From the NCBI GenBank assembly GCA_015075555.1, contig JABTUD010000001.1:1178001-1242000 (forward strand): DNA of 64,000 bases, written 5' to 3'. A program made the translations under genes and the position numbers. Below are positions 24,185 through 32,995 of this stretch, one piece after another. Numbering within the stretch: the first letter of the stretch is position 1; every line of letters begins with the position of its first letter. The notes beneath the pieces were generated by a model, which saw only the letters and a list, made by a program, of their open reading frames with translations, did no database searches and was not told where the DNA came from. This DNA comes from Thermoflexaceae bacterium. GTDB lineage: Bacteria > Chloroflexota > Dehalococcoidia > Tepidiformales > Tepidiformaceae.

Positions 24185-25528
24185 ATGACACTTCTTCGCT
24201 TTCCCGACGGCTTCCAGTGGGGCGCGGCCACCGCCTCGTACCAGATAGAGGGCGCGTACAACGAAGATGACCGCGGCCTCTCCATATGGGACACGTTCAC
24301 CCACCAGCCGGACCGGATCCAGGATGGCTCCACCGGTGACGTGGCCTGCGACCATTACCACCGCTACCGCGACGACGTCGCCCTGATGGCGAGCCTGGGG
24401 CTGCAGACGTACCGCTTTTCGGTGTCGTGGTCGCGCGTGATGCCGTTCGGGCGTGGCGCAATCAGCGAAAAAGGGCTCGGCTTCTACGACCGGCTCATCG
24501 ATGCTCTGCTCGAGAAGGGAATCCAGCCCGCGGTCACGCTCTACCACTGGGACCTGCCGCAGTCGCTGCAGGACCTCGGTGGCTGGTCGAACCGTGCCAT
24601 AGCCGACTGGTTCGCCGACTATGCGAGCCTGCTCTACGAACGGTTTGGCGACCGGGTGACCCGCTGGATCACTCTCAACGAGCCGATCGTGTTCACCAAC
24701 ATGGGCCATCGCATTGGGGTCCTGGCCCCGGGCATACGGGACCTGCCGATCTACGGCCGGACTATCCACCACGCGCTGCTGGCCCATGGCCGGGCAGTGC
24801 AGGCGTTTCGCGCCAGTGGCCGGCAGGGCGAGATAGGAATCACGAACGCCAACACCAGCTTTGAGCCCGCCGACGATAGCCCGGAGACTGCGCAGGCGGT
24901 GGAGCTGGCGCGCGACTTCCAGTCGCGCGTGTTTCACGGGCCGGTCTATGGCAGGGGGTACCCGGCGAGCCTGCTGGCCTACCACGAGGCGCGGGGGGCT
25001 GCGCTGCCCATCGAACCGGGCGACATGGAGATCATCGCCGCGCCAACGGATTTCCTGGGGGTGAACCTCTATTCGCGCGGGCTCATCGAAGCCTCTCCCG
25101 GGCGCGGGGTGGGCTACACGCATGCCGCGCCCCGGTTGCCGCTGCTGCCGATGGGCTATGAGGCGGCGCCCCACGCCCTGGGGGACTTCGTGCGCTGGGT
25201 CTCAAACGAATACGGCCGCCCGCGCATTTACATCACCGAGAACGGGGTGTGCGACAACACGGAACCCGGCCCCGACGGCGCTATTGACGACGCGCAGCGC
25301 GTCGAGTTGCTGAGGGGCTTCCTGGCGGGGCTGCACGGCGCGATCCAGGATGGCGCCGACGTTCGCGCCTTCTACCAGTGGTCGCTGTACGACAACTTCG
25401 AGTGGGCGTTCGGCTACACCAAGCGCTTTGGCATGGTGTGGACGGACTTTGCCACCCAGCGCCGCATCCCCAAGCGCAGCGCCGCCTGGTACAGCGATGT
25501 GGTCCGGCAGAACGGCGTGGAGGTGTAG
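24185..25528 (+). CDS. GH1 family beta-glucosidase
   Basis: A 447-residue glycoside hydrolase family 1 enzyme that cleaves beta-linked glucosides or galactosides. The acid/base is E166 in TLNEP and the nucleophile is E352 in YITENG; also visible are FPDGFQWGAATASYQIEGA, FSVSWSRVMPFG, LYHWDLPQSLQD and the C-terminal YQWSLYDNFEWAFGY. There is no signal peptide, so it is cytoplasmic. Length is standard. It is divergent from rplK and alone on its strand; no sugar transporter is adjacent. Sugar specificity is not readable. Confidence 0.96.
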   Translation: MTLLRFPDGFQWGAATASYQIEGAYNEDDRGLSIWDTFTHQPDRIQDGSTGDVACDHYHRYRDDVALMASLGLQTYRFSVSWSRVMPFGRGAISEKGLGFYDRLIDALLEKGIQPAVTLYHWDLPQSLQDLGGWSNRAIADWFADYASLLYERFGDRVTRWITLNEPIVFTNMGHRIGVLAPGIRDLPIYGRTIHHALLAHGRAVQAFRASGRQGEIGITNANTSFEPADDSPETAQAVELARDFQSRVFHGPVYGRGYPASLLAYHEARGAALPIEPGDMEIIAAPTDFLGVNLYSRGLIEASPGRGVGYTHAAPRLPLLPMGYEAAPHALGDFVRWVSNEYGRPRIYITENGVCDNTEPGPDGAIDDAQRVELLRGFLAGLHGAIQDGADVRAFYQWSLYDNFEWAFGYTKRFGMVWTDFATQRRIPKRSAAWYSDVVRQNGVEV

Positions 25529-25565
25529 CGGGCCGCCCGCACCCGCGACCCGGGCTGGCAGATGC

Positions 25566-26171
25566 TCACCGCAGGTCGGTGATGACAGTCTCCGCGCCGA
25601 TGATCGAGGCACGAATGGCCGCGAGGTCGGCGAGTCCTTCCATGATGTCTGCTTCACTCTCGGGCGAGTCAATCAAGACCACGTCGTAGAGGAAGAGTGG
25701 CCGGCGCCCGGCTGCGGCTAACGCTTCGCCCCAGGTTTCGAACGCCTCCGCCTCGTCCCAGGGCAGGTGGTAGCGACGAAAGACCTCGATCGCGTGTTCG
25801 AACAGCCCTTCCGCTTCCTCAAGCTGGTGATCGGATGCGGCGAGGGCTGCCTCGGCGAGGAGCGCCTGCCCGCCGGTCCAACGCCAGTCTTCGCCCCGGG
25901 CGACGATCTCCCGGCAGCGTTCCACCTGGGCGCGCGCGTCTTCGCGGCGGCCCAGGGCCACCCGGGGACGCTCGATCATTTCCCGGCCAATGCACAAATG
26001 TCCGGCCGTTTCGAGAGCTTCTTCGATGGTCGCTGCCGCCGCGATAAGGGCGGATTCGTGTTCGCGCCCGGCGAAGGGCGATAGGACTCGCCCGCGAACC
26101 AGCGCGGGATTGGCGCCAGAAGATGCAGCCAGGGAATCGCGTGCCACTCCAGCAACCCCCGAAGTTGCCAT
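25566..26171 (-). pseudogene. C-terminal TPR remnant of a LuxR/AAA-ATPase-type regulator
   Basis: A frame of about 201 residues. Its middle, from VERCREIVARGEDW through LEEAEGLFEHAIEVFRRYHLPWDEAEAFETWGEALAAAG, closely matches the tetratricopeptide end of large MalT/LuxR or adenylate-cyclase-type ATPase regulators. The ATPase core and DNA-binding helix-turn-helix are missing, the sequence after AAAGRRP turns unlike the family, and the N-terminal 50 residues are low complexity. It is probably a decayed gene fragment rather than a working protein. ATG 26171 is arbitrary; the frame opens further upstream. Confidence 0.5.
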
Positions 26172-26281
26172 AGTGTTGCCACCGCCATGCCACGCCGTCA
26201 ATCCATTTCCTGCAAAGGGAGCGTTGAGCAGCTGGCCCGGGGGCATTCATGGAGCCGTGACCGCAATGCTGTGCGAGATTT

Positions 26282-26300
26282 CACAAACTCTGATTTTGTG
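26282..26300. promoter_or_regulatory. Inverted repeat upstream of etfB
   Basis: CACAAA (26282-26287) and TTTGTG (26295-26300) form a perfect inverted repeat with 7 bases between, in an AT-rich patch about 100 nt before etfB. It could be an operator; the protein that would bind is unknown. Confidence 0.35.
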
Positions 26301-26400
26301 GTAGTCTTCGCCGGGTTACCCCGAACATCACCCCGGTATCCCATGTATATCCCCGGCCCCCGCGGAGGGGCTGGTGCGCCGCAGGAGGCCCAGCGAAAGC

Positions 26401-27204
26401 GTGAACATCATCGTTTGCGTCAAGCAGATTCCCGACCCGGAAACGCCGGCAGCGTCCTTCAAGGTGGACGAAGCAGCGAAGAAGGTCATCCCCGCCCAGG
26501 GCATTGCGCCCGTAGTCAACCCGTTCGACCCCCAGGCGACCGAGGCCGCCCTTCGTCTGCGCGATGCAGCCGGCGAGGGCAAGGTCACCGTCATCAGCCT
26601 CGGCCCCGACAGTGCGCGCGATGCGATCAAGCATGCGCTCGCGATGGGCGCTGATGAAGGCGTCCTGCTGAACGACCCGTCGTTTGAAGGCATCGACAAC
26701 TTCCAGACGGCAGTCGCCCTTGCGAAGGCGATCCAGAAGATCGGCGCGTTCGACCTGATCCTCATGGGCCGCTCAGCGGCCGACTGGGACATGGGCGTGG
26801 TGCCGGCGGGCGTCGGCCAACTGCTGGGTGTCCCGGTGGTCACGGTGGCGAAGGCGATCGAGAGGAATGGTGGCGCCGTGAAGGTGGACCGCGTTCTTGA
26901 TGACGGCTTCCAGACCGTGGAGACGCCACTGCCGGCGGTGGTCTCGGTCTCGAACGAGTTCGGCGAGCCACGCTACCCACAGCTCCGGCAGATCATGCTG
27001 GCCGCGAAGAAGACCGTGCAGGTCTGGGGCGCGGCCGATATCGGCATGGCCGCAGACGAGCTCGGCGCCAGCGGCCGCTGGCTGCCACTCGATGCGCTCT
27101 ACGTGCCGAAGGTAGAGAGCAACGTCGAAATAATCGAGGGCGAAACCCCCGAAGAGAAGGCGCGCAACCTGGCCCAGAAGCTGCGCGCCGCCAAGCTGAT
27201 CTAA
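26401..27204 (+). CDS. etfB: Electron transfer flavoprotein beta subunit
   Basis: A 267-residue ETF beta subunit, which with EtfA carries electrons from acyl-CoA dehydrogenases to the quinone pool. Seen: NIIVCVKQIPDPETPA, NPFDPQATEAALRLRD, the AMP-binding-type DLILMGRSAADWDMGVVPAGVGQLLG and the C-terminal basic tail. The start is GTG 26401, with AGGAGG 12 nt upstream; the frame before it is Arg-rich and unlike the family. etfA follows 15 nt later. Two acyl-CoA dehydrogenases that could feed it lie at 56 and 59 kb. Confidence 0.95.
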   Translation: MNIIVCVKQIPDPETPAASFKVDEAAKKVIPAQGIAPVVNPFDPQATEAALRLRDAAGEGKVTVISLGPDSARDAIKHALAMGADEGVLLNDPSFEGIDNFQTAVALAKAIQKIGAFDLILMGRSAADWDMGVVPAGVGQLLGVPVVTVAKAIERNGGAVKVDRVLDDGFQTVETPLPAVVSVSNEFGEPRYPQLRQIMLAAKKTVQVWGAADIGMAADELGASGRWLPLDALYVPKVESNVEIIEGETPEEKARNLAQKLRAAKLI

Positions 27205-27219
27205 GGAGCCGCAGCAGAG

Positions 27220-28182
27220 ATGCCCGGAATTCTCATCGTTGCAGAAACCAGCGCGGGGGCTGTCGCCCCCATCTCGTTCGAGCTTCTCGGGGCGGCCCGG
27301 CAGCTATCGGCCCAGGGTGCGGGGAGCGTTAGCGCGGTCGTCGCCGGGGGCGAGGCCGAGGCGAAGGCGCTGATCGCGCACGGCGCCGAGGCTGTCTACA
27401 CCGCCGACGCCGCGCTCGCGGGGCAGCCCGCGGATGCCAGCCTGGCGGCCGTCGAGGCCGCACTCCAGGCGTCGGGCGCCGACATCGTGCTCGTGGGGAC
27501 CACCAGCTTCGGCCGTGACCTTGGCCCGGCGCTGGCCTTCCGCCAGAAGACCGGCATCGCGATGGATTGCACCGAGCTGAAGATCGAAGGCGGCCGGCTG
27601 CGAGCGACGCGCGGCTGCTATGGCGGCAACGCGCGCGCGGAGCACACCTGGAAGGCGCCGCTGCAGATTGCGACCGTGAAGCCGAAGTCGTTTGACGCGC
27701 CCGAGCCGGATGCGGGCCGCAGCGGCGCGATAACCGCAAGCGGGGCGGCGGGCGAATCGAAGGTGAAGGTCCTTGGCGTGGCCAAGGCCGAGTCCACCGG
27801 GATCCGGCTTGAAGACGCCCAGGTGGTCGTCAGCGGGGGTCGGGGCCTTGGCGACGAAAGCGGCTTCAGGGCACTGGAAGAGCTCGCCTCGGTGCTTCCC
27901 CAGGCGGCCGTTGGCGCCAGCCGCGCGGCCTGCGACCTTGGCTGGTACCCGCCGGCGGCGCAGGTCGGGCTGACGGGCAAGGTGGTATCACCGAACCTGT
28001 ACATCGCCATCGCCATCAGCGGGGCGAGCCAGCACATGGCGGGCATGGCCGGCTCGAAGAACATCGTCGCGATCAACAAGGACCCCGACGCCAACATGGT
28101 GAAGGCGGCCAAGTTCGCAATTGTGGACGACTACAAGAAGGTGGTCCCGGCGCTCATCGAGGAGATAAAGAAGCTCGGGTAG
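27220..28182 (+). CDS. etfA: Electron transfer flavoprotein alpha subunit
   Basis: A 320-residue FAD-binding ETF alpha subunit. The C-terminal FAD domain is complete: [54 protein letters not shown] and [24 protein letters not shown]. The N-terminal domain is of normal length. It is 15 nt downstream of etfB with GGAG before the ATG, so both are made from one message. A palindromic hairpin follows the stop. No ETF:quinone oxidoreductase is visible nearby. Confidence 0.96.
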   Translation: MPGILIVAETSAGAVAPISFELLGAARQLSAQGAGSVSAVVAGGEAEAKALIAHGAEAVYTADAALAGQPADASLAAVEAALQASGADIVLVGTTSFGRDLGPALAFRQKTGIAMDCTELKIEGGRLRATRGCYGGNARAEHTWKAPLQIATVKPKSFDAPEPDAGRSGAITASGAAGESKVKVLGVAKAESTGIRLEDAQVVVSGGRGLGDESGFRALEELASVLPQAAVGASRAACDLGWYPPAAQVGLTGKVVSPNLYIAIAISGASQHMAGMAGSKNIVAINKDPDANMVKAAKFAIVDDYKKVVPALIEEIKKLG

Positions 28183-28212
28183 CCTGGAGGCAGCGGTAGG
28201 TCTCAAACCCCG

Positions 28213-28234
28213 GGGGTGGCCAGCTGGCCACCCC
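28213..28234. terminator. Palindromic hairpin between convergent etfA and a glycosyltransferase
   Basis: A perfect 22-base palindrome, GGGGTGGCCAG joined to CTGGCCACCCC, 30 nt after etfA and 40 nt after the stop of the convergent gene. It is suited to act for both strands. Only a short T-bearing stretch (TGTTG) follows. Confidence 0.5.
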
Positions 28235-28274
28235 TGTTGCGTCTGACCATGCCCGCTGGCAGGACCCGTGCTCG

Positions 28275-29315
28275 CTACCTGCTGGCCGCGAGGCGGCGGC
28301 GCTCCCGCCAGGCGCCCTGGATGAAGCCGAGGCCGTAGCTGGCGTGCATGGTGGCCATGGCGGCGAAGGTGAGGAACGGGTTGGCGCCGGACTTGCGAGC
28401 AGCGCGGCGCGATGCGGCCATGCCGCCGGCGACGTAGAGCACGGCCAGCGCCTTCAGGAGGCGCCGGGGCCACCGTGCCCCAAGACCGAGGACCACCAGG
28501 GCGGGCCCGCCCGCGACCATGGCCGCGGGGGCGAAATGCCGGGGCTGGAGCGGCCTGCCCCTGCTCAGGAGAACGCCCTTGGCGGCGCCATATTCGTGGT
28601 ACTGCCTGGCCAGCGCCCCGAGGGTACGGCGCGGGAAGTAGCTGCTGCGAATGCTGGGAACGAGCACAATGCGCCCACCGGCCTCAATGAGGCGGGCGTT
28701 GTAGCTATCCTCATCGGCGCCGTCGACGGTCTCATCGAAGCGGCCTACCACCTCCCAGACGCGGCGGTGGTAGCAGCCGAAGGGGACTGTATCGACTTCG
28801 CCCTCCTCGGCGGCATAGCGGAACTTTGCATTGCCGACGCCAAAGGGCGAGGACATGGCAGCGGCAATGGCGCGGCCTACCGTTCCCTCGCCGATCGTCT
28901 CGATGGGACCGCCGACGCAGGCAGCGCCGGTGCGGGCGAGTGCCTGCACGGATTCGCGCACGAAATCGGGGCGGACGTGGCTGTGCGCGCCGATGATGAT
29001 CCAGCAGTCGCCGCGAGAGGCGTCCATGCCAGCATTCAGCCCGCAGACCGTGATGCGCCGCGGGTTGTCGACGAGCTCGAGGCGAGCAAACGGGCCTGCA
29101 TAGGCCGCCACCAGTTCCCGCGTGCGGTCGGTGCTGCCTCCGTCGGCGACCAGGACCTCGATCCCGTCTGCCCCGTAGTCCTGCGCGGCGAGGGAATCCA
29201 GGAGACCGGTGATGTAGCGCTCCTCGTTCAGGCAGGGGATGACAATGGAGACGAGCGGCCGCGCCGGGAGCACCAGGGGCAGGTCATCGAGCCGGCCAGC
29301 AGCGGGTGAGATCAT
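28275..29315 (-). CDS. Family 2 glycosyltransferase, ExoA/succinoglycan type
   Basis: A 346-residue GT-A glycosyltransferase. The N-terminal catalytic part has VSIVIPCLNEERYITGLLDS, VLVADGGSTDRT and GLNAGMDASRGDCWIIIGAHSHV (with D/H in the DXD place), then PFGCYHRRVWEVVGRFDE and ADEDSYNARL. C-terminal hydrophobic stretches (AMVAGGPALVVLGLGA and LLKALAVLYVAGGMA) anchor it to the membrane. This layout matches ExoA-like enzymes of exopolysaccharide synthesis. It is last in a minus-strand operon after a family 4 transferase (32 nt gap) and a chain-length protein. Confidence 0.88.
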   Translation of the reverse strand: MISPAAGRLDDLPLVLPARPLVSIVIPCLNEERYITGLLDSLAAQDYGADGIEVLVADGGSTDRTRELVAAYAGPFARLELVDNPRRITVCGLNAGMDASRGDCWIIIGAHSHVRPDFVRESVQALARTGAACVGGPIETIGEGTVGRAIAAAMSSPFGVGNAKFRYAAEEGEVDTVPFGCYHRRVWEVVGRFDETVDGADEDSYNARLIEAGGRIVLVPSIRSSYFPRRTLGALARQYHEYGAAKGVLLSRGRPLQPRHFAPAAMVAGGPALVVLGLGARWPRRLLKALAVLYVAGGMAASRRAARKSGANPFLTFAAMATMHASYGLGFIQGAWRERRRLAASR

Positions 29316-29347
29316 GGCGTTCACCGTAGGTTCAGGCGCGGGTGTGG

Positions 29348-30331
29348 TCAACGATGGGACATGAGCTGACGGGCGGCCATCTCGACCACCTCGGCGGCAC
29401 GGCCGGCATCGTGGTGGGTGGACACCCACTGGCGGCTGGCATCGCCGATGGACTGGCGAAGGTCGCCATCGTCAACAAGGCGGATGATGGCATGGGCGAT
29501 GTCGTAACCATCGAGGGCGCGAACCAGCGGAGGGGGTTCGGGATAGGCGCTGTCGTGGGTGAACCAGGCGACGACAGGGCGGGCGCAGGCCATGGCTTCG
29601 AGCTCGGCCATGCCCACCACGCCGAGGAGCACCTGTCCCAGGACCACGCCGTGGTTCGCGATGATCCGGGGAAGCTGGGAGCGCAGTTGATGAGGGATAA
29701 GCCTGACGTTCGGGAGCCGGGCGAAGTCGCGAGTGTACTCGCCGCCGCCGATGGCGGTGAACCCGATGTCGGGACGCTCGTCGGCGAGCCGGCGGCAGGC
29801 ATTCAGAAGCCGGGGGGCGCCTTTGATGTCTGTGAGTGAGCAGGCAATGAAAACGCGGCGGCTCTCCCGCGCCGGCGAAAGGGGCCGGAAAGCCCCTGCA
29901 TCGACCGGGTTCGGGAGGAACTCCGCATCGGGCCGGCGCTTCGTGACGAAGGGCGCGAGGTCGGGCGTCGCGTAGTAGACGTGGGAGGCCTCCTTCAGAG
30001 CGCGCAGGACCATGGGGCGGGTGTAGGGCCTGATCTCGCGCACATCGCTGCCGTGGCAGTGGAGGACGTAGGGGAACTTGCCGAGGACGCCGAGCATGCC
30101 GAGGTAGGCGTAGTGGATGTGCACAGCATCGAAGTTGCCGCTGCGGATGGTGTGGATGATCTGGGCCCACTCCACGGCCCGCACGGGACCGACTACGGGC
30201 TTCACGGACCAGGGGAGCCGTCCCCCGACGAGCCTCGGCCGGATGAGGGTGACGTCGTGCCCGCGGGCACGGAGGCCCTCTGCAAGGTCAGAGGCAACCG
30301 AGGCGATGTCGTTTATTTCGCAGATGCGCAT
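29348..30331 (-). CDS. Family 4 glycosyltransferase
   Basis: A 327-residue GT-B glycosyltransferase. Seen: MRICEINDIASVASDLAEGL for the acceptor side, VHIHYAYLGM, VLHCHGSDVREIRPY and the donor-side GMAELEAMACARPVVAW with the E-x7-E type motif partly kept (ELEAMACARPV). It is slightly shorter than usual and lacks the common N-terminal G-G loop. It should add a sugar to a lipid-linked glycan in the cytoplasm. It sits 24 nt after the chain-length gene. Confidence 0.85.
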   Translation of the reverse strand: MRICEINDIASVASDLAEGLRARGHDVTLIRPRLVGGRLPWSVKPVVGPVRAVEWAQIIHTIRSGNFDAVHIHYAYLGMLGVLGKFPYVLHCHGSDVREIRPYTRPMVLRALKEASHVYYATPDLAPFVTKRRPDAEFLPNPVDAGAFRPLSPARESRRVFIACSLTDIKGAPRLLNACRRLADERPDIGFTAIGGGEYTRDFARLPNVRLIPHQLRSQLPRIIANHGVVLGQVLLGVVGMAELEAMACARPVVAWFTHDSAYPEPPPLVRALDGYDIAHAIIRLVDDGDLRQSIGDASRQWVSTHHDAGRAAEVVEMAARQLMSHR

Positions 30332-30355
30332 GCTTGAAGCCGGTAGAGGCTACTT

Positions 30356-31462
30356 CTAGTCTGCCGTACCGCGGCGCACCTGTGAAAGCCATTCGAGGGT
30401 GTAGATGGCAATGAGGCCAAAGACGATGGTCACGGCAAGCACGACGGCCACCCGGCCCATGAGCGTCCCGGCGGCACCACCGGAGAACGAGTAGCTCACT
30501 TCGGCTGTGCTTTCGGCGCTGGTGACCGAGCCGCGGGCGTTGGCAAGGCGGCCGAATCCCTCCACCTTGAGCTGGTCGAGGGCGCGGACGTAGTCAAGGG
30601 CCTGGAGGAATTCTGCGTCAAAGGACGCATCCGAGTACTGGGTCTGGGTCTTGCGGACCTCAGCGATGGCGCCCTCGAGCACGGCAACCCGGGCGGTGAG
30701 GGATTCGACCGCCTGGGCGGGAGGAACGCTGGTCCCAAGGACACTCGCAGCGAGCGCGGCGGCCACATCCGGGGCCGCGCTGCGCGCGGCGGAAAGGGCT
30801 GCGCGCGCCTCAGCCAGGGAGGCGACCAGCTCCGCCTCTTGCCCGGGAAGCTCCGCAAGCAGTGTCCCTTCGCGCTTGTGAAGGACGACCTGATCGAGGG
30901 GGGCGGTGATGCCCTTCGAACGGGCAAGGTCCTCAAGCTGTTTCAGGGCTTCCTGGTATTCGTTCTCAAGGGCGAGCGCCACCGCTTCGCGCTTGTCCAG
31001 GAATCGGCGCCGAAAGAGCCCTTCGGGCCCCGTGTATTCCTCGATGAAGACATCGACCCACGCCTGCCGGTACCGTTCGGCGGTGGCGCGGTCATCGTCC
31101 TTGAAGGAGACAGTGAGGGTTCCTCGGGCAACGCCATCGGCCACCGAATGGGGGTTAAGGGAGATGGAGAAACGCGCGTAGTCGAAGTTCTCATCGCCAA
31201 TGCGAGCGCGCACCTTCTGCTTGAATTCGGGTTCGGCCGTCATGGCGTCAGCTTCGAAGATGCGCAGGCCCCGGTCGCCGCCAATAAAGACTTCGTGGAC
31301 GACGGTCTCCAGCTGGAGAGAGGCTACGGCGTTGGCCTGGCCGGCGACGCTGCCAAGGGCGAACGAGAGCAGAATCCCGAGCAAAAAGAAGGGGACAAAG
31401 AGCCAGGCTCGGCGGCGGACCAAGTCCAGGTCGCGTTCCAACCCGCTGGCGCGACGAGACAT
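30356..31462 (-). CDS. Wzz/GumC-type polysaccharide chain-length (co-polymerase) protein
   Basis: A 368-residue inner-membrane protein with one helix at each end (about 20-40 and 338-358) and a long charged helical region outside between them, partly coiled coil (about 155-245). That is the classic Wzz/polysaccharide co-polymerase layout which sets glycan chain length. There is no cytoplasmic tyrosine-kinase domain. It is first of a three-gene operon with two glycosyltransferases, and divergent from the O-antigen ligase/polymerase gene. A promoter with TTGACC and TACGAT lies 8 nt before its ATG, so the message is probably leaderless. Confidence 0.82.
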   Translation of the reverse strand: MSRRASGLERDLDLVRRRAWLFVPFFLLGILLSFALGSVAGQANAVASLQLETVVHEVFIGGDRGLRIFEADAMTAEPEFKQKVRARIGDENFDYARFSISLNPHSVADGVARGTLTVSFKDDDRATAERYRQAWVDVFIEEYTGPEGLFRRRFLDKREAVALALENEYQEALKQLEDLARSKGITAPLDQVVLHKREGTLLAELPGQEAELVASLAEARAALSAARSAAPDVAAALAASVLGTSVPPAQAVESLTARVAVLEGAIAEVRKTQTQYSDASFDAEFLQALDYVRALDQLKVEGFGRLANARGSVTSAESTAEVSYSFSGGAAGTLMGRVAVVLAVTIVFGLIAIYTLEWLSQVRRGTAD

Positions 31463-31470
31463 CGGCCCGT

Positions 31471-31510
31471 ATCGTAGGAGCCGGCCGGGACCCGGTCAAT
31501 TGTGATTGAC
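31471..31510 (-). promoter_or_regulatory. Promoter of the polysaccharide operon overlapped by a palindrome
   Basis: On the minus strand TTGACC (31499-31494), a 17-base spacer and TACGAT (31476-31471), ending 8 nt before the ATG at 31462. The -35 lies inside a perfect inverted repeat, GTCAAT (31495-31500), TGTG, ATTGAC (31505-31510), which could be a repressor site controlling both divergent genes. Confidence 0.55.
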
Positions 31511-31533
31511 TTCACGAGGATGGGCCGACCGGG

Positions 31534-32964
31534 ATGCTGGAGCTAGCCGCCCTGCTTGCCGCCCAGGCGGCTCTTCTCGCCGCGATTGTTGTCCTGCGCG
31601 AGCCAAAGCTGCTCATTCCCTGCGTTGTGCTGGGACTGCCCATGGAGTACCTGGAAACACAGGCGCCGGACTTCCTCGGCGGTTCGGGCGTGGCGGGAGC
31701 GGTCCGTTCGCTGCTCAACCCTGGCCAGGCGGCGATGGCGGCAACCGTGGTCGTGGGTGTGGTACGCCTTCGTCACAACCCCGGACGCCTGGTCCCCGGC
31801 TCGGCGCTGCTGATTCCGCTGGGCGCTCTGTTCGCCGTCCAGGCGCTGGGCGTCTGGTGGTCGGACACGCCCACACAGCCCCCCAACAGCGTCATGATCC
31901 TGCCCCTCTATGCCGGGTTTGTGATGGTTGCGCCTTCACTCATTGAGGACCGGCGCGACGTTGAGCGGATCATCGGAGCATTCCTTGTAGCAGCGCTGGC
32001 CCTTGCCGTTATCGCGATCGCTCAGAGGGTGCTGGGCGTGTTCAACTGGCGCGCGATCCTCGTGCAATCAGATGACTACAGCTACCGGGCCAACGCGACG
32101 TTCGCCGACCCGAATAACCTGGCCCGATTCCTGGCGATCAGCATGTCGCTGGCGGCGGGTTCGGTGCTGGTGCTGGGACCAAGGCGGCTCACCGTCTACC
32201 TGGCGGCGCCAATGCTGGTGGTGGCATCGGCCGGCATCGTAGCCACGGCATCACGGTCGGGATGGATGACGCTCCTGCTCTGCGGCTTCCTGGTGGTGGC
32301 GTTTGCGCCGATTGCGCGGTATTCGAAGGTGCTCATCACGCTGGGCTGCTTCGGAGCCCTGGCTGCCCTGCTGGGGTTTGTGCTCGCCCAGGGCGGCGCC
32401 GATGCCGAACGGGTGAGGACCCTGACCATGGGCGTGCAGGTGATCGGCGTACGTGAGTTCCTCATCCGGGCCGGGTGGGAGATGTTCAAGGACAATCCGC
32501 TCACCGGTGTAGGGTCGGGGAACTACCAGCATTCGCTGGTCATTTCGTACCTGCACCTGGTGCCAGAATGGGCGCGGACAACGCTGTCACATACGTCAGT
32601 GATTTCGATCATGGCCGAACTCGGCGTGATCGGGCTGGCGGTCCTGGGCTTCGTTGTGATGCGCGTGGCGATCGTCCTGGGCGTGGTCTATTCGCGGTCA
32701 AAGGCGCCGTTCAACCGGGTCATCATCGGCTGGCTGGCGGCATCGCTCATCGGCATCGTCTTTCAGAGCCAGTCCGAGGGACGGCTGCTCGATGAGCCGT
32801 TCCTGTGGGTGCTGCTTGCGCTGTTCATAGCTTTCGAAACCGCGCCCGGGCTTGCCACCACCGCAGCCGAAGACGCTGTCCGCGCATCCCCTGTCGAAGC
32901 GGGCGCCACGGCGGCGCCGGTGACGCGAACGGGCGTTTCCGGACAGGCGCCACGCGCGAACTGA
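31534..32964 (+). CDS. O-antigen ligase / Wzy-type polysaccharide polymerase
   Basis: A 476-residue membrane protein with about ten to twelve hydrophobic segments and a larger outside loop (about 310-360) that holds the family motif NPLTGVGSGNYQHSL. Such proteins join lipid-linked glycan repeats to each other or to an acceptor outside the membrane. The C-terminal 50 residues are polar and Ala/Pro/Thr-rich. It is divergent from the chain-length gene and shares its control region, so both belong to one surface polysaccharide system. No flippase (Wzx) is visible in the window. Ligase versus polymerase cannot be told apart by sequence. Confidence 0.82.
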   Translation: MLELAALLAAQAALLAAIVVLREPKLLIPCVVLGLPMEYLETQAPDFLGGSGVAGAVRSLLNPGQAAMAATVVVGVVRLRHNPGRLVPGSALLIPLGALFAVQALGVWWSDTPTQPPNSVMILPLYAGFVMVAPSLIEDRRDVERIIGAFLVAALALAVIAIAQRVLGVFNWRAILVQSDDYSYRANATFADPNNLARFLAISMSLAAGSVLVLGPRRLTVYLAAPMLVVASAGIVATASRSGWMTLLLCGFLVVAFAPIARYSKVLITLGCFGALAALLGFVLAQGGADAERVRTLTMGVQVIGVREFLIRAGWEMFKDNPLTGVGSGNYQHSLVISYLHLVPEWARTTLSHTSVISIMAELGVIGLAVLGFVVMRVAIVLGVVYSRSKAPFNRVIIGWLAASLIGIVFQSQSEGRLLDEPFLWVLLALFIAFETAPGLATTAAEDAVRASPVEAGATAAPVTRTGVSGQAPRAN

Positions 32965-32995
32965 CTGGCGCCGCCAACGACCCTACAATCGCCCC

